Of a stretch of DNA of 64,000 nucleotides, positions 36,274 through 46,341 are shown piece by piece. This stretch comes from Solirubrobacter taibaiensis (GTDB lineage Bacteria; Actinomycetota; Thermoleophilia; Solirubrobacterales; Solirubrobacteraceae). The notes under the pieces were generated by a model. That model was not told where the DNA came from and did not search any database. It saw nothing but the letters and a program-made list of their open reading frames with translations. The translations under genes and the position numbers were made by a program. The stretch lies in the NCBI GenBank assembly GCA_027587225.1, contig JAPDDQ010000009.1, positions 1 to 64,000 of the forward strand. The letters run 5' to 3'. The first letter of the stretch is position 1, and every line of letters starts with the position of its first letter.

Positions 36274-37512
36274 TTACGGCGTCGTGGTCGAGAGCACGAA
36301 CCGGACCTGCGCCTTGTAGCTGCCGTTCAGCAGCGCGTCGCTCTGGCCGATCGCCTGTTGCAGGTGGATCGTCACCGCGTTGCTCGTGATCTCCGCCGGG
36401 AAGGTGAGCAGCGTCAGCGGCGTGGCCGAGAGCGGGCCGAAAGCGGTGGCGGGGTTCGCGCTGTTGGTCGCGCGGACGTAGAGCGGCGTCGCGAGCTGGA
36501 AGCTCCCGTTGGTCAGGCGCCCGTTGCCGCCGGTGCCGTCAGCGGCGCTGAGCTGCACGTCCGGCACCGTGGTGGTGACGCGGGCCGCGAGGGTCGTCGT
36601 GTACGACTGCGCGATGCCCGGCACGACCGGGCCGAGCAGCGACTGCTGGGCGCCGAGCTCGAGTCCGAGGATGCGCGCGACCGTGCCCTCGTAGAGCCCT
36701 TCCACGAGGGTCGGAGGGACCGTCGCGGTGGGGGTCGCCGTGGGTGTGGCGGTCGGGGTGGCCGTCGGGGTCGCCGTGGGTGTGGCGGTCGGGGTGGCCG
36801 TGGGCGTCGCCGTCGGCGTGGCTGTTGGCGTTGCCGTTGGGGTGGCTGTTGGCGTTGCCGTTGGGGTGGCTGTGGGCGTCGCGGTGGGCGTGGCCGTTGG
36901 CGTCGCGGTGGGGGTGGCTGTGGGCGTCGCCGTCGGCGTGGGCGTGGGCGTGGGCGTAGGTGTTGCGGTGGGAGTGGCAGTCGGCGTCGCCGTTGGCGTG
37001 GCCGTCGGCGTCGCAGTCGGGGTTGCCGTTGGCGTGGCCGTCGGTGTCGCGGTCGGCGTGGGTGTGGGCGTGGGCGTCGCGGTTCCGCCCACGACGACTT
37101 CGCCGACCATCAGCGGATGCGCTTCGCAGACGAACGCGTAGCGGCCCGCGGCGTTGAACGTGCACGTGCCCAGCCACGGCGCGCCCATCACGAACTGCGG
37201 CAACGGCGGCACGGGCAGTTGGGGGATCGGCAGCGGCGCGGGCGACACCTGCGTGCACGTGGTCGGCTGCGCGGTGGAGAAGCGGACGTTGTGGCTGTTC
37301 CCGCCTCCGCCTTCGTTGTACCGGAAGGTCACCGTCTGCCCGGGCAGGATGTTGACGACGTTGTCCTCCGGGTCTGTGGACGAGGCGTCCCGGAAGTAGT
37401 CGTCGTGTGCTGTGACCGTCGCGTCGACTTCCGTGCCGGCCCCCCAGGCCAGCGCTGGAACGCCGACGGCGGCGGTCAAGGCGCACACCACCCACGGCAG
37501 GTACTTCCTCAT
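36274..37512 (-). CDS. Secreted cupredoxin with Thr-Pro-Thr-Ala stalk and shared C-terminal domain
   Basis: The ATG at 37512 is chosen for GGAGGGGGAG 7 nt upstream. Signal peptide 1-25; type I copper domain 27-143 with ligands His74 (NSHNV), Cys129, His132 and Met135 (VCEAHPLM); then about 120 residues of TPTA repeats (DNA about 36725-37085); then a beta domain (about 270-412) ending [18 protein letters not shown] that matches the end of the neighbouring ThuA protein. The stalk probably holds an electron-transfer cupredoxin away from the surface. A copper role is from ligand pattern only. Confidence 0.82.
   Translation of the reverse strand: MRKYLPWVVCALTAAVGVPALAWGAGTEVDATVTAHDDYFRDASSTDPEDNVVNILPGQTVTFRYNEGGGGNSHNVRFSTAQPTTCTQVSPAPLPIPQLPVPPLPQFVMGAPWLGTCTFNAAGRYAFVCEAHPLMVGEVVVGGTATPTPTPTPTATPTATPTATPTATPTATPTATPTATPTATPTPTPTPTPTATPTATPTATPTATPTATPTATPTATPTATPTATPTATPTATPTATPTATPTATPTATPTATPTATPTATVPPTLVEGLYEGTVARILGLELGAQQSLLGPVVPGIAQSYTTTLAARVTTTVPDVQLSAADGTGGNGRLTNGSFQLATPLYVRATNSANPATAFGPLSATPLTLLTFPAEITSNAVTIHLQQAIGQSDALLNGSYKAQVRFVLSTTTP
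36725..37085. repeat. 12-bp tandem repeat coding Thr-Pro-Thr-Ala
   Basis: About thirty degenerate copies of a 12-bp unit (GGCGTCGCCGTG-like on the plus strand) encode TPTA on the minus strand, with a few TPTP variants. Copies differ mostly at synonymous positions; length variation between strains is likely. Confidence 0.9.
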
Positions 37513-37546
37513 TTCGCGGCTCCCCCTCCGAAATACAGGTGGCGGA

Positions 37547-37575
37547 AACCTACGACGGCATGCGGCGCAAGTCAA
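37547..37575 (-). promoter_or_regulatory. Sigma-70-type promoter of the cupredoxin gene
   Basis: Minus strand -35 TTGACT (37570-37575), 17-bp spacer, -10 TAGGTT (37547-37552). The segment just upstream of the -35 (CAAAAGTCG) resembles that of the promoter at 35568-35596. Confidence 0.6.
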
Positions 37576-37609
37576 CGACTTTTGCATCGCACTCTGACAA
37601 AACCCGCGG

Positions 37610-40300
37610 TCAGCGGACGGTGAGCGTGATCGATCGCGTCGCGACGGCGCGGTCGCCGTTGGTCCCGACGGCACGCATCGCCAACGTGACCCGCACCCGC
37701 CCCGTGCGGGGGTAGCGCCGCTTGGTCCGCGTCGAGAGCCGGATCGCCAGCGTCCGTCGCACGCCGGCGTCGAGCCGCGAGCGCACCGCGCCGAGCTCGC
37801 GGCTGCGACCCAGCCCGAGTCGCCGCGCGGTCGGCGCGTCGACCGTGGCGACGACCGTGACCGAACACGCGGCGGAGCACCGGGTCGCGACGCGCAGGCC
37901 GCGGGCGAGCACGTCCGCCCGCCGCGATGACGCCGCGCTCGTCGTGAGCGCGAGGCGCGGCGTCGCCGTCCCCGTCGGCGGACCAGGCAGCGGCACCGCG
38001 CTCGGCGTGGGGGCGGGGGAGACGGGCGTCGTCGTGGGGGTGGCGGAGGGCGTCGCCGTGGCGGTGGCGGTCGCCGTGGCGGTGGCGGTGGGCGTGGCCG
38101 TGGCGGTGGCGGTCGCCGTGGCGGTGGCGGTGGGCGTGGCCGTCCCGGTCGCCGTGGGCGAAGCGGTGGCGGTGGACGTAGCGGTCGCCGTCGCCGTCGC
38201 CGTGGCGGTGGCAGTGGCGGTGGCCGTCGCAGTGGCGGTCGCGGTCGCGGTGGGCGAAGCCGTGGCGGTGGACGTAGCGGTCGCCGTGGCCGTGGCGGTC
38301 GCGGTTGCGGTGGGCGTGGCCGTCGCGGTGGCGGTCGCCGTCGGCGTGGCAGTGGCCGTCGGTGTCGAGCCTCCTGGGCGGACCGTGATGCGGAGGTACC
38401 GGATCGCGATCTCGCCGGCGGCGTCGCGGACCTTCAGGCCGACCGCGTGGGGGCCGGCGGTGGTGAACGTCGCGCGCGCCTGGGCGCCGGTGGCGTCGTC
38501 GAACTCGCCGTCGTCGTCGAGGTCCCAGGTGCCGGGGCGCTGGGCGATGAGCGTCGTCTCGGCCCCGACGACCGGGGTCGGATCGGAGACCGAGAAGGCC
38601 GCGACCGGCGGCGCGCCGCCGGCGATCACCTCGCGCGTGACGACGGTCGCGCGGCCGGCGTCGTCGGTCGCGCGCACGCGAACCGTCAGCGGCCCCGGCT
38701 GGGGCGTGAAAGCCGCGGGATCGTCGAAAGCGCCGTCGTCGTCGGTGTCCCACGCGAGCGCGACGGCTTCGCCCTCCGGATCGCTCGTGGTCGCCCGGAG
38801 CGTCGTGGCCACCCCCGCGGCCCACGTGTCCGGCTCGAGCCGGACGTCGGGCGGCAGGTTGTCATCACCGACGGTGATCTCGGCGGTGCGGACCGAGGCG
38901 TTTCCGGTCGAGTCGGTGGCGCGCACGGCGATCGTCAGCGGGCCGGCACTGGGAAAGGTCCAGAGGTAGCCGTCGCCGACCGCGCTCGGCCGCTCGTCGA
39001 ACCGCCCATCGCCGCTGAGCTCGAAGGCCAGCGTCACCGGGCCGCCGTCCGGGTCGACGGCCGCGGCCCGGAACATCATCGGCCGACCCGACTGGATCGC
39101 CAGCGGGAGGTCCAGCTCCGTCACGGCCGGAGCGGTGCCGTGGTCGGCGATCACGGCGAGGGCCCGCATCGCGACGCGGCCGTCGCCCGCGCGCGCCGAC
39201 ACCCGGTGGACGCCGGCGATCGGGAACGCGCGTGTGGGGTCGTCGTCGAACGCGCCGTCGTCGTCGGTGTCCCACACCGCGCCGGGAGTGGACGCGGCGA
39301 ACGTCACCGGCGCGCCCGGCCGCACCAGCACGGGCGGCGGGACGATCTCGAACGGCGAGGGGTGCACATCGACCGTGCGCCGGCTCACCGTCGTGGCGCC
39401 GTCGGCGTCCTGTGCGCGCACCCCCAGCTCGTGCGTGCCCGGGTCGAGTCGCAGCGTGGCGGTCGGGCCGTCGGCCTCGTAGGTCCCGTCGCCATCGAGG
39501 TCGAAGGCGACGCCGGGCGCCTCTCCGTCGGGGTCGCCGGCCACGGCCGAGACCGTCAGCAGCTCCCCGGCCTGGGGCGCGCTCGGTGCGAGCACCAGAC
39601 CGACGCGCGGCGGCAGGTTCTCCGCGTGGACCTCGACGCCGGTGGTCAGCTCGGCCGTCGCGCCCGCGTCGTCGGTGATGCGCGCGGCGGTCGTGTGGCG
39701 TCCGACGATCGGGTCGGGGTAGCGGTGCTCGGCGTAGGCCGTCTCACCGGGCCCGAACGCGTGCGCGACGTCGTAGACGCCGTCGCCGTGGATGTCGAAC
39801 TCAATGAGGGTGACGTGCCCGTCCGGGTCCTCGCCGCCGACCAGCAGCTCCGTCGTCGTGGCGTTGTGCGGGGACGGCGTGACCAGCCGCAACCGGCCGG
39901 CAGGCCCCGAGTTCGCCGCGTGCGCCTCGACGGTGCGGGTCTCCACGCCCACCCGCCCGTCGGCGTCGGTCGCCCGCACGGCGACCGTGTGCGACCCGGC
40001 GGCGAACGCGGTCGAGACCGTGGGGCCGTTGCGCTCGAACGTGCCGTCCGCGTCGAGATCCCAAGCAAACGTGACGCCGCGACCGGCGCTGGTCGCGCTG
40101 AGCACTACCGGCGTTCCGGCGCGCGGGGCGGCCGGGCGCACCACGATCGACGGGCCCGGGCGGCGCGCGTCGCAACGTCCCTCCGACGCGGTCGCCGAGT
40201 CGCAGACGATCGAGCCGTCGCGCGCGGGCGCGCCCGCCGGAATCCAGACGGCCGCGAGCAGCGCGATCGTGACGGCGAGCGCGGTGAGGCGAACCCACAT
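37610..40300 (-). CDS. Secreted multi-PKD surface protein with Thr-Ala-Pro stalk
   Basis: I start at the ATG at 40300, because [19 protein letters not shown] is a good signal peptide and an earlier start would overlap the hydrolase gene. The 896 residues comprise about six or seven PKD-like Ig domains with calcium-loop-like strands ([38 protein letters not shown]), a low-complexity TATATPTA stalk (about 645-760, DNA about 38010-38370), and a C-terminal beta domain of about 110 residues (about 785-896). No LPXTG or membrane anchor was seen. A likely role is adhesion or carbohydrate/protein binding at the surface. Confidence 0.85.
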   Translation of the reverse strand: MWVRLTALAVTIALLAAVWIPAGAPARDGSIVCDSATASEGRCDARRPGPSIVVRPAAPRAGTPVVLSATSAGRGVTFAWDLDADGTFERNGPTVSTAFAAGSHTVAVRATDADGRVGVETRTVEAHAANSGPAGRLRLVTPSPHNATTTELLVGGEDPDGHVTLIEFDIHGDGVYDVAHAFGPGETAYAEHRYPDPIVGRHTTAARITDDAGATAELTTGVEVHAENLPPRVGLVLAPSAPQAGELLTVSAVAGDPDGEAPGVAFDLDGDGTYEADGPTATLRLDPGTHELGVRAQDADGATTVSRRTVDVHPSPFEIVPPPVLVRPGAPVTFAASTPGAVWDTDDDGAFDDDPTRAFPIAGVHRVSARAGDGRVAMRALAVIADHGTAPAVTELDLPLAIQSGRPMMFRAAAVDPDGGPVTLAFELSGDGRFDERPSAVGDGYLWTFPSAGPLTIAVRATDSTGNASVRTAEITVGDDNLPPDVRLEPDTWAAGVATTLRATTSDPEGEAVALAWDTDDDGAFDDPAAFTPQPGPLTVRVRATDDAGRATVVTREVIAGGAPPVAAFSVSDPTPVVGAETTLIAQRPGTWDLDDDGEFDDATGAQARATFTTAGPHAVGLKVRDAAGEIAIRYLRITVRPGGSTPTATATPTATATATATPTATATATATATATSTATASPTATATATATATATATATATATATATSTATASPTATGTATPTATATATATATATPTATATATATATATPSATPTTTPVSPAPTPSAVPLPGPPTGTATPRLALTTSAASSRRADVLARGLRVATRCSAACSVTVVATVDAPTARRLGLGRSRELGAVRSRLDAGVRRTLAIRLSTRTKRRYPRTGRVRVTLAMRAVGTNGDRAVATRSITLTVR
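38015..38365. repeat. 6/12-bp tandem repeat coding (Thr-Ala)n-Thr-Pro
   Basis: Degenerate units of GTGGCG/GTCGCC type, read on the minus strand as [10 protein letters not shown] with occasional Ser. Similar in kind to the repeat at 36725-37085 but with a different period and residue order, so it arose separately or diverged. Confidence 0.85.
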
Positions 40301-40334
40301 CGGCGCCGACCGTAGTGCAGGAGCCCGCGCTGCG

Positions 40335-41006
40335 CTAGTCCGGCGGGAGCGCGGCGACCGCCGCGGCCAGCTTGGGCGCGGCGCCGCGGACGACCGGCCC
40401 GTGACCGAAACCCACGACGCTGGGCTCGAGTTCCGCGATGCGACGCATCGAGCGCCGGTTGAGCGCGGGGTCGGCCGTGACGCGCGCAATCGGCGGGCGC
40501 AGGCCAGGCATCGTGGTCAGCACGTTGAGGTTGAAGAACACGTCGCCGGCGATGAGGACCCGGTCGGCTTCCCGCCAGAAGGCGATGTGCCCGCGGGAAT
40601 GGCCGGGCACGTCGAGCACCACGAAGCCGGGACCGACGATGTCGCCTTCGCGCAGCTCGCGCTCCACCGGGACGGGGTCGAAATGTCCGGTCAGGCGTTG
40701 GACCAGGCGCGGGGTGCCCGCGGGCAGCGCGCTGATCCCACGGGCCACGTCGGATGCGTCGCCGGCCCCGACGGCGACGCCGGGGAGACCCAACTCCCGC
40801 ACGACGCGCGCGGAGCCGCCGGCGTGGTCGAGATGCGCGTGCGTGAGGAGGTGTGACGTCACCCCGCGGGCGCGCGCTGCGGCGACCGCGCGGCCGCCCA
40901 TGAACTTGACGCCGGCGTCGATCAGCACGTCGCCGATGACGTACGCGTTGACCGAGTTGCGCGGCGCGAGCGGGAGATGCCAGACGTCGTCAGCGAGTCG
41001 GTCCAT
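40335..41006 (-). CDS. MBL-fold metallo-hydrolase
   Basis: The start is set at the ATG at 41006 (MDRLADDVWHLPL). The 223-residue protein has the zinc-binding THAHLDHAG (about 54-62), a later His in PGHSRGH, Asp in IAGDVFF and the final His in GFGHGP. The family covers glyoxalase II, lactonases and beta-lactamase-like enzymes; the substrate is unknown. It is divergent from the GGDEF/HD-GYP pair. Confidence 0.88.
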   Translation of the reverse strand: MDRLADDVWHLPLAPRNSVNAYVIGDVLIDAGVKFMGGRAVAAARARGVTSHLLTHAHLDHAGGSARVVRELGLPGVAVGAGDASDVARGISALPAGTPRLVQRLTGHFDPVPVERELREGDIVGPGFVVLDVPGHSRGHIAFWREADRVLIAGDVFFNLNVLTTMPGLRPPIARVTADPALNRRSMRRIAELEPSVVGFGHGPVVRGAAPKLAAAVAALPPD

Positions 41007-41128
41007 GCGCTGACGATACCCGTGGGCCACCGGGCGCCCTTCCGACCGGACGAGCGAGAAGTGGGCCGATCGGACACAAACCTCGCAATCGCTCAAACGC
41101 GGCCGGACGGCGACGATGAATTGGGTCG

Positions 41129-42811
41129 ATGTCTCGTCGTTTGTCATTGCCCTCCGTGTTGGTCTGGTTTGGCGTCCTGGTTGTCCTCGGGATGGCGATC
41201 AAGCTCGTCGTCGAGCTCAACCGAGCGACCAGCAAATCCGAGCAGGCGCTCGACATTGCCACGCTCACCGGCGCCTACGGAGCGGCCGATGACGCGCACA
41301 GCCAGCAGCAGGCCGCGCTGGATTCCGGCGACATGCACAAGCACGCGGCGGCCTCGATGGCGCAGCGAGCGGCCCTCGCCGGCGTCGTCGCGCTGGACGC
41401 CGGTGAGCGCCCGCACGTCAACCGGCTCCTGACGCAGATCTCGGCCTATCAGGCCGCTGTGGACACGGGCCGGCTCAGTGCAGCCGACGCACTCGCCCGC
41501 GACGTGGAAGCCGGTATCGCAGCCGGCGGGGACGCTGCGGGTCAGCGCGCGCATCTGATCGGCATCAGCGCGTACGCGAGCGAGCGCCGCCTCGTCGACA
41601 TCGGCCGCGTCGGGATCGCGCTGGCGTTCGTCGTCTTCGGTGCGTTGTGGTGGATGCAGCGCCAGCAGCGCCGACGTCTGGATGAAGCGCGTCTGCATGA
41701 GATGTCCCGCCTGAGCGAGATGGCGTCGAGCGATCCGCTCACGGGTCTGCGCAACCACCGGGTGTTCCACGAGGATCTCGCCCGCGAGCTGCAGCGCAGC
41801 GGCCGGACGGGCGATCCATTGGCGCTGGTGCTGGTCGATCTCGACGGTTTGAAGACGATCAACGACACCCACGGTCACCAGGTCGGGGATGAGCGCATCA
41901 AGGCGCTCGCGGACGCGCTCCTGCAGAGCTCGAGGGCGACCGACACCGCGTACCGGATCGGCGGCGATGAGTTCGCGGTGCTCCTCCCCGGCGCCAGCGC
42001 ATGGGGCGGGTTGGAGTTCACGCAACGTCTGCACCTTCTTTTCGCGGACGCCACGGTGGGCATCGCGGCCGCGGAGGCGCTGACGTCGCGGGACGCGCTG
42101 ATCCACGACGCCGACATGGCGCTGCTCACGGCCAAGCGCAGCCATCAGCCCGTGCTGGTGTACACGGACGACATGGCGTTGGCGACGTCCGAGCCGACCG
42201 AGGATGAGCGGCACACGGAGATGCTCGCCGCGGCGCTCGCGCGCGCCGTCGATGCCAAGGACTCCTACACGCGCAGCCACTGCCACACGGTGTCGCAGCT
42301 GAGCGCGCTGATCGCGGCCGAGCTCGGCTTCAGCGGTGACCGGCTCGCGAAGATGCGGCTCGCCGGGCTGTTGCACGACGTGGGCAAGATCGGCGTCCCG
42401 GACGCGATCCTGAACAAGCCCGCGGCGCTTACCGACGAGGAGTACGAAGTCATGAAGCAGCACGCGGTGCTCGGGTTCGAGATCGTCGAGTCGGCCGGGT
42501 TGCCGGAGCAGGCGCGCTGGATCCGCCACCACCATGAGCGCGTCGACGGTGGCGGGTACCCGGACGGGCTGCGCGGCGAGGAGATCCCGGTCGAGTCGCG
42601 GATCATCCTGGTCGCGGACTCGTTCGAGGCGATGACGTCGGACCGGCCCTACCGGCGCGCGCCGGGCCGGGAGTTCGCGCTCGCCGAGCTGGATCGCAAC
42701 GCCGGCACGCAGTTCGATCCTGACGTCGTCGACGCGCTCACGCGCGCGCTCGACCTGGCCGGCGGGCGCGACCTCAAGCCCGCGACACCGCTGCCGATCT
42801 CCAAGAGGTGA
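41129..42811 (+). CDS. Membrane GGDEF + HD-GYP cyclic-di-GMP protein
   Basis: Two spans (about 8-27 and 158-177) enclose a helical sensor of 130 residues. A GGDEF domain follows (about 195-355) with an intact GGDEF loop near 277, then an HD-GYP domain (about 365-550) with LHDVGKIGVPD near 414 and HHERVDGGGYPDG near 470-482. Both active sites look competent, so one protein could make and break c-di-GMP depending on the periplasmic signal. The next gene of the same kind overlaps by 4 bp. Confidence 0.92.
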   Translation: MSRRLSLPSVLVWFGVLVVLGMAIKLVVELNRATSKSEQALDIATLTGAYGAADDAHSQQQAALDSGDMHKHAAASMAQRAALAGVVALDAGERPHVNRLLTQISAYQAAVDTGRLSAADALARDVEAGIAAGGDAAGQRAHLIGISAYASERRLVDIGRVGIALAFVVFGALWWMQRQQRRRLDEARLHEMSRLSEMASSDPLTGLRNHRVFHEDLARELQRSGRTGDPLALVLVDLDGLKTINDTHGHQVGDERIKALADALLQSSRATDTAYRIGGDEFAVLLPGASAWGGLEFTQRLHLLFADATVGIAAAEALTSRDALIHDADMALLTAKRSHQPVLVYTDDMALATSEPTEDERHTEMLAAALARAVDAKDSYTRSHCHTVSQLSALIAAELGFSGDRLAKMRLAGLLHDVGKIGVPDAILNKPAALTDEEYEVMKQHAVLGFEIVESAGLPEQARWIRHHHERVDGGGYPDGLRGEEIPVESRIILVADSFEAMTSDRPYRRAPGREFALAELDRNAGTQFDPDVVDALTRALDLAGGRDLKPATPLPISKR

Positions 42812-44805
42812 GGATCGTTCGCCCCCTACCACTTCAGACGTGGTTGCTCGCCGCGGCCGCGGCGTGCCTCGCGGTGTTCCTGTTGCGCGTCTTCAACTTG
42901 GTGCCCTCGGCCGTGCCGTGGCTCTGGGACAAGGCGTACAACGCCACCGAGCTCTTCGTGATCGTCGTGTGCGCGTTGCGGGCACGTTCCGCTCGCGGAA
43001 CCGAGCGTGCCGCGTGGGCGGTACTGACCCTCGGCCTGTTCGGTTACGCCGCCGGCGACATCTACTACGTGGCGGCGCTCGAAGGGCTGGACGCCCCGCC
43101 GTACCCCTCCTGGGCGGATGCGGGTTACCTGAGCATCTTCCCGGCGGCCTACGCCGCGCTCGTGCTGCTCCTGCGCGCCCGGGCCGGTCGCGTGTCGTCG
43201 GTGCTGTGGCTCGACGGGCTGGTGTGCGGGCTGACGATCGCCGCGGTGGGAGCCGCGCTGGTCTTCGGGGTCGTCGCCAGTACCGAGGGCTCGCTCTCGA
43301 CGGTCGCGACCAACCTGGCGTATCCGCTGGGCGACCTGTGCCTGCTGGCGTTCGTGATCGCGGTGACCGCGATCACGGGGTGGCGAGCCGGTCTGTCGTG
43401 GATGGTGCTCGGAGCGGCCTTCGCGACCTGGGCGGTCGCGGACGTCATCTACCTCTACCAAACCGCGCTGGGGACCTACCGCGACTACACCCCGCTGGAT
43501 CTGGCGTGGCCGGGCGCGTACCTGCTGATCGGCGTCGCGGCCTGCCTTCCGGCCCGCCGGATCGACGCCCGCAGGCTGCGCGGCGGCTTGCTCATCCTGC
43601 CGGCGCTGTTCACGCTCGCGGCCCTGGGGCTGCTGGTCGTCGACCACTACGTCCGGCTCAACGAGACGGCGATCTGGCTGGCTTGCGGAGCGGTCGTCGC
43701 CGCGGTCGTCCGGTTCGCCTTGACCTTCCGCGAGAATCTGCGCACGCTCAGCACCAGCGAGAACGAGGCGTTGACCGACGCGCTCACCGGGCTCGGCAAC
43801 CGCCGCGCGCTGCTGCTGGATCTCGAGCGCGCGGTCAAGGACGCCGGCCGCGGACGCGCCGCGACGCTCGCGACGTTCGACCTCGACGGATTCAAGGCCT
43901 ACAACGACAGCTTCGGACACCCCGCGGGCGACGCGCTCCTGGTGCGCCTCGGACGCAATCTCACGGCCGCGGTCGGGCACTCGGCCGGCGCTTACCGCAT
44001 GGGCGGGGACGAGTTCTGCGTGCTCGCGGTCGAGCCGCTCGACTCGGCCCAGCTGATCACCCGCGCGACGGACGCGCTCAGCGAGCGGGGCGAGCGCTTC
44101 AACATCGGCTGCTCCGCCGGCGTGGTGCTCATGCCCGCCGAAGTCAGCGACGCCGCCGATGCCCTGCGGATCTGCGACCAGCGCATGTACGCGAACAAGG
44201 GACGCGGCCGGCGCACCGTCGACGAGGCCGTGCACCACGTGCTGCTGCGCGTCGCGGCGGAGCACGACGGCGATTTGCGCGAGCACGTCGACGATGTGGC
44301 CGACCTGGCCGGAGCCGTCGGTGAGGAGCTCGGGCTGGATGCGGCCGACCTGATCGATCTGCGCCGCGCCGCCGCGCTCCATGACATCGGCAAGATCGCG
44401 ATCCCCGACGCGATCCTCCACGCCCCGCGCGCGCTCGACGCCGCGGAGTGGGAATACATGCGCCAGCACACGATCATCGGCGAACGCATCATCGCCGCGG
44501 CCCCCGGCTTGCGGACGGTGGCGGCGATCGTCCGCTCCAGCCACGAGCGCTTCGACGGCAACGGCTACCCGGACCAGCTCGCCGGAGACGAGATCCCGCT
44601 CGCGGCCCGGATCGTGGCCGTCTGCGACACCTATGACGCGATCGTCACGGACCGCGCCTACCGCGCCGGCCGTACCCCCGAGGAAGCGATCGCCGAGTTG
44701 CAGCGTTGCGCCGGGACGCAGTTCGACCCGCGCGTCGTCAGCGCGGCCACCGGCGCGCTCGCGCGGCTCAATCGGCACGAATCAAGGGCTGCGAGCGTGG
44801 TGTGA
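42808..44805 (+). CDS. Multi-span GGDEF + HD-GYP cyclic-di-GMP protein
   Basis: GTG start overlapping the previous stop. The first 310 residues form about nine spans with conserved-looking membrane aromatics. A GGDEF domain (about 325-475) has MGGDEF near 399 and a HD-GYP domain (about 480-660) has LHDIGKIAIPD near 524 and HERFDGNGYPD near 578-588. The soluble halves align well with the upstream gene, so the two arose by duplication, while the sensor parts are unrelated. Confidence 0.92.
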   Translation: MRIVRPLPLQTWLLAAAAACLAVFLLRVFNLVPSAVPWLWDKAYNATELFVIVVCALRARSARGTERAAWAVLTLGLFGYAAGDIYYVAALEGLDAPPYPSWADAGYLSIFPAAYAALVLLLRARAGRVSSVLWLDGLVCGLTIAAVGAALVFGVVASTEGSLSTVATNLAYPLGDLCLLAFVIAVTAITGWRAGLSWMVLGAAFATWAVADVIYLYQTALGTYRDYTPLDLAWPGAYLLIGVAACLPARRIDARRLRGGLLILPALFTLAALGLLVVDHYVRLNETAIWLACGAVVAAVVRFALTFRENLRTLSTSENEALTDALTGLGNRRALLLDLERAVKDAGRGRAATLATFDLDGFKAYNDSFGHPAGDALLVRLGRNLTAAVGHSAGAYRMGGDEFCVLAVEPLDSAQLITRATDALSERGERFNIGCSAGVVLMPAEVSDAADALRICDQRMYANKGRGRRTVDEAVHHVLLRVAAEHDGDLREHVDDVADLAGAVGEELGLDAADLIDLRRAAALHDIGKIAIPDAILHAPRALDAAEWEYMRQHTIIGERIIAAAPGLRTVAAIVRSSHERFDGNGYPDQLAGDEIPLAARIVAVCDTYDAIVTDRAYRAGRTPEEAIAELQRCAGTQFDPRVVSAATGALARLNRHESRAASVV

Positions 44806-44850
44806 GCGCCGTGTGCGTGCGCTGCGAGCGACCGCGCCGATGCTGGGACC

Positions 44851-46314
44851 ATGACCACCACCGCCACGACCTCCACCCGCACCTACAGCTCGCTGAAGGC
44901 GGCCTGGATCCCATTGGCCGCCCTTTGTCTCGCGTTCTTCGTGGAGATGGTGGACAACACGTTGCTGTCGATCGCACTGCCCACGATCGGTCGTGACCTC
45001 GGGAGCGGCACGACCGCGCTGCAGTGGGTCACCGGCGCCTACTCGCTGACGTTCGGTGGCCTGCTGCTGACCTCCGGGTCGATCGCCGACCGGTTGGGAC
45101 GCCGGCGCGTGTTACTCGTCGGCCTCGCGGTGTTCGGCGTGCTGAGCCTGGCCGTCGTCTTCGTCCACACGACCGGAGAGCTGATCGCGTTGCGAGCCGG
45201 CCTCGGCATCGCCGCCGCCGCCATGGCGCCGATCACCAACTCGCTGGTCTTCCGCCTCTTCGACGACAAGGCGCTGCGGATGCGCGCCATGACGGTGATG
45301 ATCACCGTCGGGATGTCCGGCTTCGTCCTGGGCCCGCTGCTCGGCGGCACCGCGCTGGCGCATGTCTCGTGGGAGTGGCTGCTGGTGATCAACGCCCCGA
45401 TCGCGCTGATCGCCGCCATCGGCGTCCGCCTGGGCGTCGCGGCCGATCGGCGTGAGGACCTGACCGACGACAAGCTCGACCTGCCGGGCGCCGCGCTGAG
45501 CATCACGGCCATCGGCCTCGGCTGCTATTCGCTGACGAGCGGTGTCGAGCACGGCTGGCTCTCCGCCATCACGCTCATGTCGATCATCGGCTCGGCCGGC
45601 GCGCTCACCGCGTTCATCCGCCACGAGCGCCGCAGCAAGGCGCCCATGCTCGATCTCAAGCTCTTCTCCAACGGCACCGTGCGCGGCGCCACGATCGCTC
45701 AGGCGGGCACGTCGATCGCCATGGCCAGCGTCATGTTCGGGCTGATCCTGCACTTCCAGTACGCGTACGGATGGAGCCCGGTGAAGGCCGGCCTGGCGAA
45801 CCTGCCGATCATCGTCACGATGCTCGCGGCGACCCCGCTGTCCGAGTGGCTCGCGAAGCAGTACGGGCACCGCATCGCCTGCCTCATCGGCGCGGGCTTC
45901 CTGGCCGGCTCGCTGTTGGGGCTTGCCTGGGGCGTCGAGCACGGGTATTTCGCGATCGCGGTCTGCATGGTCGCGATGACGATCGGGCTGCGGACCATCA
46001 TGACGATCTGCGCCGTCGCGCTCGTCGACGCCATGCCGAGCAACCGCACGTCGATCGGCACGGCCCTCAACGACACCGCGCAGGAGGTCGGCACGAGCAT
46101 CGGCACCGCCGTCGTCGGCACGCTGATCGCCGTGCTCGTCACCACCGCGCTGCCCGCCGGCGCGTGGAGCGAGGACCTCGTCACGTCCTTCTTCCACGGC
46201 GAGCGGATCACCTACGCGGTGCTCGCCCTGGTGGTCGGCGTGGTCGCCGCGGCCGGCGCGCTCGCCCTCACCGACTCGCGCGCGACGGAGGAGCCGGAGC
46301 CGGCGATGGCCTGA
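44851..46314 (+). CDS. MFS transporter, DHA2 type
   Basis: The 487-residue, 14-span protein has the DHA2 signature VDNTLLSIALPTIGRDLG, the span-2 loop GSIADRLGRRRVLL and span-5 GFVLGPLLGG motif C typical of antiporters. Likely a drug or metabolite exporter; the substrate is open. Only 45 bp follow the c-di-GMP genes, so cotranscription is possible. A subtilisin gene starts 28 bp downstream. Confidence 0.88.
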   Translation: MTTTATTSTRTYSSLKAAWIPLAALCLAFFVEMVDNTLLSIALPTIGRDLGSGTTALQWVTGAYSLTFGGLLLTSGSIADRLGRRRVLLVGLAVFGVLSLAVVFVHTTGELIALRAGLGIAAAAMAPITNSLVFRLFDDKALRMRAMTVMITVGMSGFVLGPLLGGTALAHVSWEWLLVINAPIALIAAIGVRLGVAADRREDLTDDKLDLPGAALSITAIGLGCYSLTSGVEHGWLSAITLMSIIGSAGALTAFIRHERRSKAPMLDLKLFSNGTVRGATIAQAGTSIAMASVMFGLILHFQYAYGWSPVKAGLANLPIIVTMLAATPLSEWLAKQYGHRIACLIGAGFLAGSLLGLAWGVEHGYFAIAVCMVAMTIGLRTIMTICAVALVDAMPSNRTSIGTALNDTAQEVGTSIGTAVVGTLIAVLVTTALPAGAWSEDLVTSFFHGERITYAVLALVVGVVAAAGALALTDSRATEEPEPAMA

Positions 46315-46341
46315 AGGCGTCAGGGCTGACAGACTGATGCC

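Noticed and set aside
36725..38365. Tandem repeats as a CRISPR array
   Set aside because: Units are 6-12 bp with no unique spacers and code for a Thr-Pro-Ala stalk in frame.
40301..40489. N-terminal extension of the multi-PKD protein
   Set aside because: It would overlap the hydrolase gene by 155 bp and precede a perfect signal peptide that starts at 40300.
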